Source: Hippophae tibetana (taxonomy: Eukaryota; Streptophyta; Magnoliopsida; Rosales; Elaeagnaceae). Taken from it: 64,000 bases of DNA. A program made the position numbers and the translations under genes. Shown piece after piece: positions 61,421 through 64,000 of this stretch. The stretch spans positions 3,224,001-3,288,000 of the forward strand of contig CM072809.1 of NCBI GenBank assembly GCA_037013495.1, read 5' to 3'. Below the pieces are notes generated by a model. The model was not told the DNA's origin and did no database searches. It worked only from the letters and a program-made list of their open reading frames with translations. Position 1 is the stretch's first letter. Every line of letters starts with the position of its first letter.

Positions 61421-63300
61421 TTAATAACACGTATTTTTGAATCAAATGTAAAAAATAATGAGCATCGACGAAGTTAGTGTAAAAGAGCATTAAATAGGGG
61501 TTTCGGTGGAATCGAAGGGAATCAACATGTATGTATTTATTGTGAGGAGGGAAAAACGATGAATTTAAGAAGGCAAATACAATTTATGATCACTAATGTT
61601 TGGAGTTAGGAATTAAGATCCTGAGTTTGAGAAAATGTTCAATCTGCTTTTGCCTTCAAGATTTCCATCATACTCAATGCCGTTTTATTTAAAAATTGAG
61701 AACTTAAACATCAATGAAATAATAAGACAAGTAAATAACATACATAATTTTTAAGTTGTAATAACATGCCATACTAAATAATTTACAAAAGTGATTTTAA
61801 CATTATTATTTTGGTGTATGTTAAACTTATATATCAGCAACCTTTCAAAAACAATAGAAATTTTGTTTTATTTGGTTTAGAAAAAAATAAACAGTAATAC
61901 CTCTTTTTTGTAGTACAAAGAGGTATAAAAAAAATGTGACCGAACACAAATAAAATATCTTCATTTCATTCTACAAAAGAGTACATTGAAAAGTATATCT
62001 TATAAATAAACTTACTCTATTAATAGAAAGAAATCATCAAAAAGATACAAGAACATTAAACAAAAACACCTAATAATAATTTAAGCAATAAAGGAAACAA
62101 AAAGTTAAATAAAAAATGACTCCAAATATAAGCATTTATATTTTTTTGAACTCTTTCTCTTGTTTATATAGTTACCAAGAAAATAGTTAAGTTAGCATCA
62201 AAATATTGATTTTCAAATACACAATTGTTACATGAGCTTTTTAATTTGACCCATTATAACCTATTACGAAGGAATCATAATAATAAATTAATAACATGTG
62301 TTTCACGAGCCAAAGCTTTTGGGTTTTATCTATTTAGAATATAACAAGAACTAAAAACCATACTTTGTTAATAGCATATCACTCAGAAAAGTGTTTCTTC
62401 GTACTATTAATACAATTACAGCTTTGTGATTTAAAACATAATTCGCTAATTGTTTTAAACTGTTAAAAGGGGCATTCGAAAACACATATAAAAAAAAATA
62501 TGAAACAACATCTTTATCATCGTATTATTGGATGAAGTGCTTATTGCTAATTACAGTGCAATCTAAGAAAATATACAATAAAATTGATTTATATGTATAT
62601 ATATATATATATATATTTTATTCCGCTACTATTATGTAGTTACTGGTACAGCTTTATGTAATTCGATTATTATCTTTAATAATGCTTTATGTTTAGGTGA
62701 TGGGCAGGACACAAATTCGACAAGAAAGTCGGTGACTAATAAACATATGGGAGAATTTATTCCTATTTAAAAAACAGGTATGGATCCAGAGCTTCATTAG
62801 TATATTTATATATTAAAAGCACTTTCTTGTATTTCAAGTTATTATATATCAATTAATATGATAAGTAATTGTTAATTTAGATAAATGAGCCTATTTTTTT
62901 TAAAATTAATAATTAAATAACACATCATTTTTAATTAATAATATATTGATGAATAAAGACTTTTTTTGATTTATTAACGAAGAAAATAGTCCCAAATTTT
63001 TTAAAGGATGTGTACATTGATACTAGAACATTGAAGAGGTGTTAAATATAAATATAAAAAAATATAACTGTTTATTAATTTTTTTTAAATAAGAACGGAT
63101 AAAATTAATATAAAATAATACAACACTTATCCATTAATTAATATATATTTTCTCATGAATTCAATGCATCTAAAAGTTCACTTTTTATACATTTGTGTTT
63201 TTATGTTTGAATTGAACTTTAAAAAAATTACTTTTACAAGAGAGTGAGAAATAGAAGAATTTATTAACTTTTGCCTCTTTAAATTTTTATTTTTGTTTTG
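59251..63300. other. intergenic DNA upstream of MIR166
   Basis: No gene supported. CT-dinucleotide tracts lie at about 59308-59328 and 60062-60085. A GC-richer patch lies at about 60165-60300. Long AT tracts lie at about 61385-61417 and 62599-62615. The region may carry distal MIR166 control sequence. Confidence 0.5.
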
Positions 63301-63322
63301 AGATATTATTTAATGTAAAAAA

Positions 63323-63323
63323 A

Positions 63324-63369
<46 letters not shown>
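63323..63369. repeat. (TTA)n microsatellite, ~15 units
   Basis: TTA/ATT array read directly. It creates a spurious poly-Asn open frame on the minus strand (63310-63591). Confidence 0.95.
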
Positions 63370-64000
63370 GCTTTTTTTTTCTTTCTTTTCAATTCTACTT
63401 GCATCCCCTCTCAAAATTATGAAAACTACAAGATACATCATGCACCAAATTTTTAAACCAAAATTCCGAACTGCTAGATTTGTCATATGAATTAGCTCAT
63501 TATACTCACATATTTTTACAGTTAGAAATAACCATCTAATAAAACTTAAAAAAATATATTCTAAAAAAATAACAAATAATTCTTTTGGCAATATTAGTAT
63601 CTTTTAGGACCATGCCCATGGAGTCACTCATAGAATAATATTCTATTGAGTAAACTAAAACAACTTCAGAAGTTTACCTTTCCTCTCTCATTAAACTCAC
63701 AAAATCCCTATTCAAAATTACATGGCAAATTGACTTCAAATGAAGATTCGTGTGATACAATTGTTAAAATAAAATTAAGTTTGGCATATTTTAAGTATTT
63801 CCTCATTCATTGATTGACTTTTGTAAAAAAAATTATTTGTTCGATTTTATATGTTATTATCTTACAAAAGTCAAATATGTAATTTGGGGATGCATGTATT
63901 GAGAAATTAAGAATCTGTTTCACTGTTTAAAGTAAAAACAGTTCTCCAAAATTATTTTTAAATCATAATTAAAAATTAAGTTTCAACAATTTTAAAAAAT
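63370..64000. other. AT-rich intergenic DNA
   Basis: No gene, RNA gene or repeat of note recognised up to the window end. Confidence 0.55.

Noticed and set aside
63310-63591. Open frame with a poly-Asn C-terminus on the minus strand
   Set aside because: The Asn run is the translation of the (TTA)n microsatellite and the rest has no recognisable feature.

Overview
The window is nuclear DNA from a flowering plant, almost certainly a eudicot. It is very AT-rich and gene-poor. It holds spliced plant-type genes (a CRIB-containing Rop GTPase activator and a CPK-related kinase remnant), an intronless SAUR gene, a canonical MIR166 hairpin and several Ty1/copia fossils. A legume or another AT-rich dicot fits, but I cannot fix the species.

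Layout. 1-10.4 kb is an AT-rich intergenic block with no convincing gene. It contains a ~200 bp tandem duplication (6.02-6.37 kb), a fold-back element built from ~37 bp sub-repeats (8.32-9.17 kb) and a second inverted-repeat element (9.45-10.28 kb). A Ty1/copia fossil (element A) lies at 10.5-13.9 kb. The best intact gene is at 14.71-18.59 kb on the minus strand: a RopGAP with five coding exons whose splice junctions keep one frame for 492 codons. A second copia fossil (B) lies upstream of it at 19.56-23.01 kb. 23-33.4 kb is a 10 kb AT-rich stretch with microsatellites and a MITE-like element. At 33.46-38.9 kb is a CPK-related kinase (CRK) that keeps its introns but has several frameshifts, two stops, a missing exon and a changed catalytic HRD motif, so it is a non-processed pseudogene. 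A SAUR gene lies at 42.08-42.43 kb on the minus strand. Two further copia fossils on the minus strand follow at 44.13-47.40 kb (C) and 47.65-53.00 kb (D). D is the best preserved, with a 5-bp target-site duplication and both LTRs. A degenerate telomere-like CCCTAAA array lies at 55.2-55.6 kb. A MIR166 precursor lies on the minus strand at 58.85-59.01 kb, with mature and star arms both readable. The remainder is AT-rich intergenic DNA.

Functional themes. The live host content is small and regulatory: Rop small-GTPase signalling (RopGAP), auxin-responsive growth (SAUR) and the miR166 / HD-ZIP III patterning switch. There is no operon-like link between them. The rest is a transposon graveyard. 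I did not find a new multi-gene system. The most useful results are the MIR166 locus, the intron-bearing CRK pseudogene and several unclassified inverted-repeat elements.
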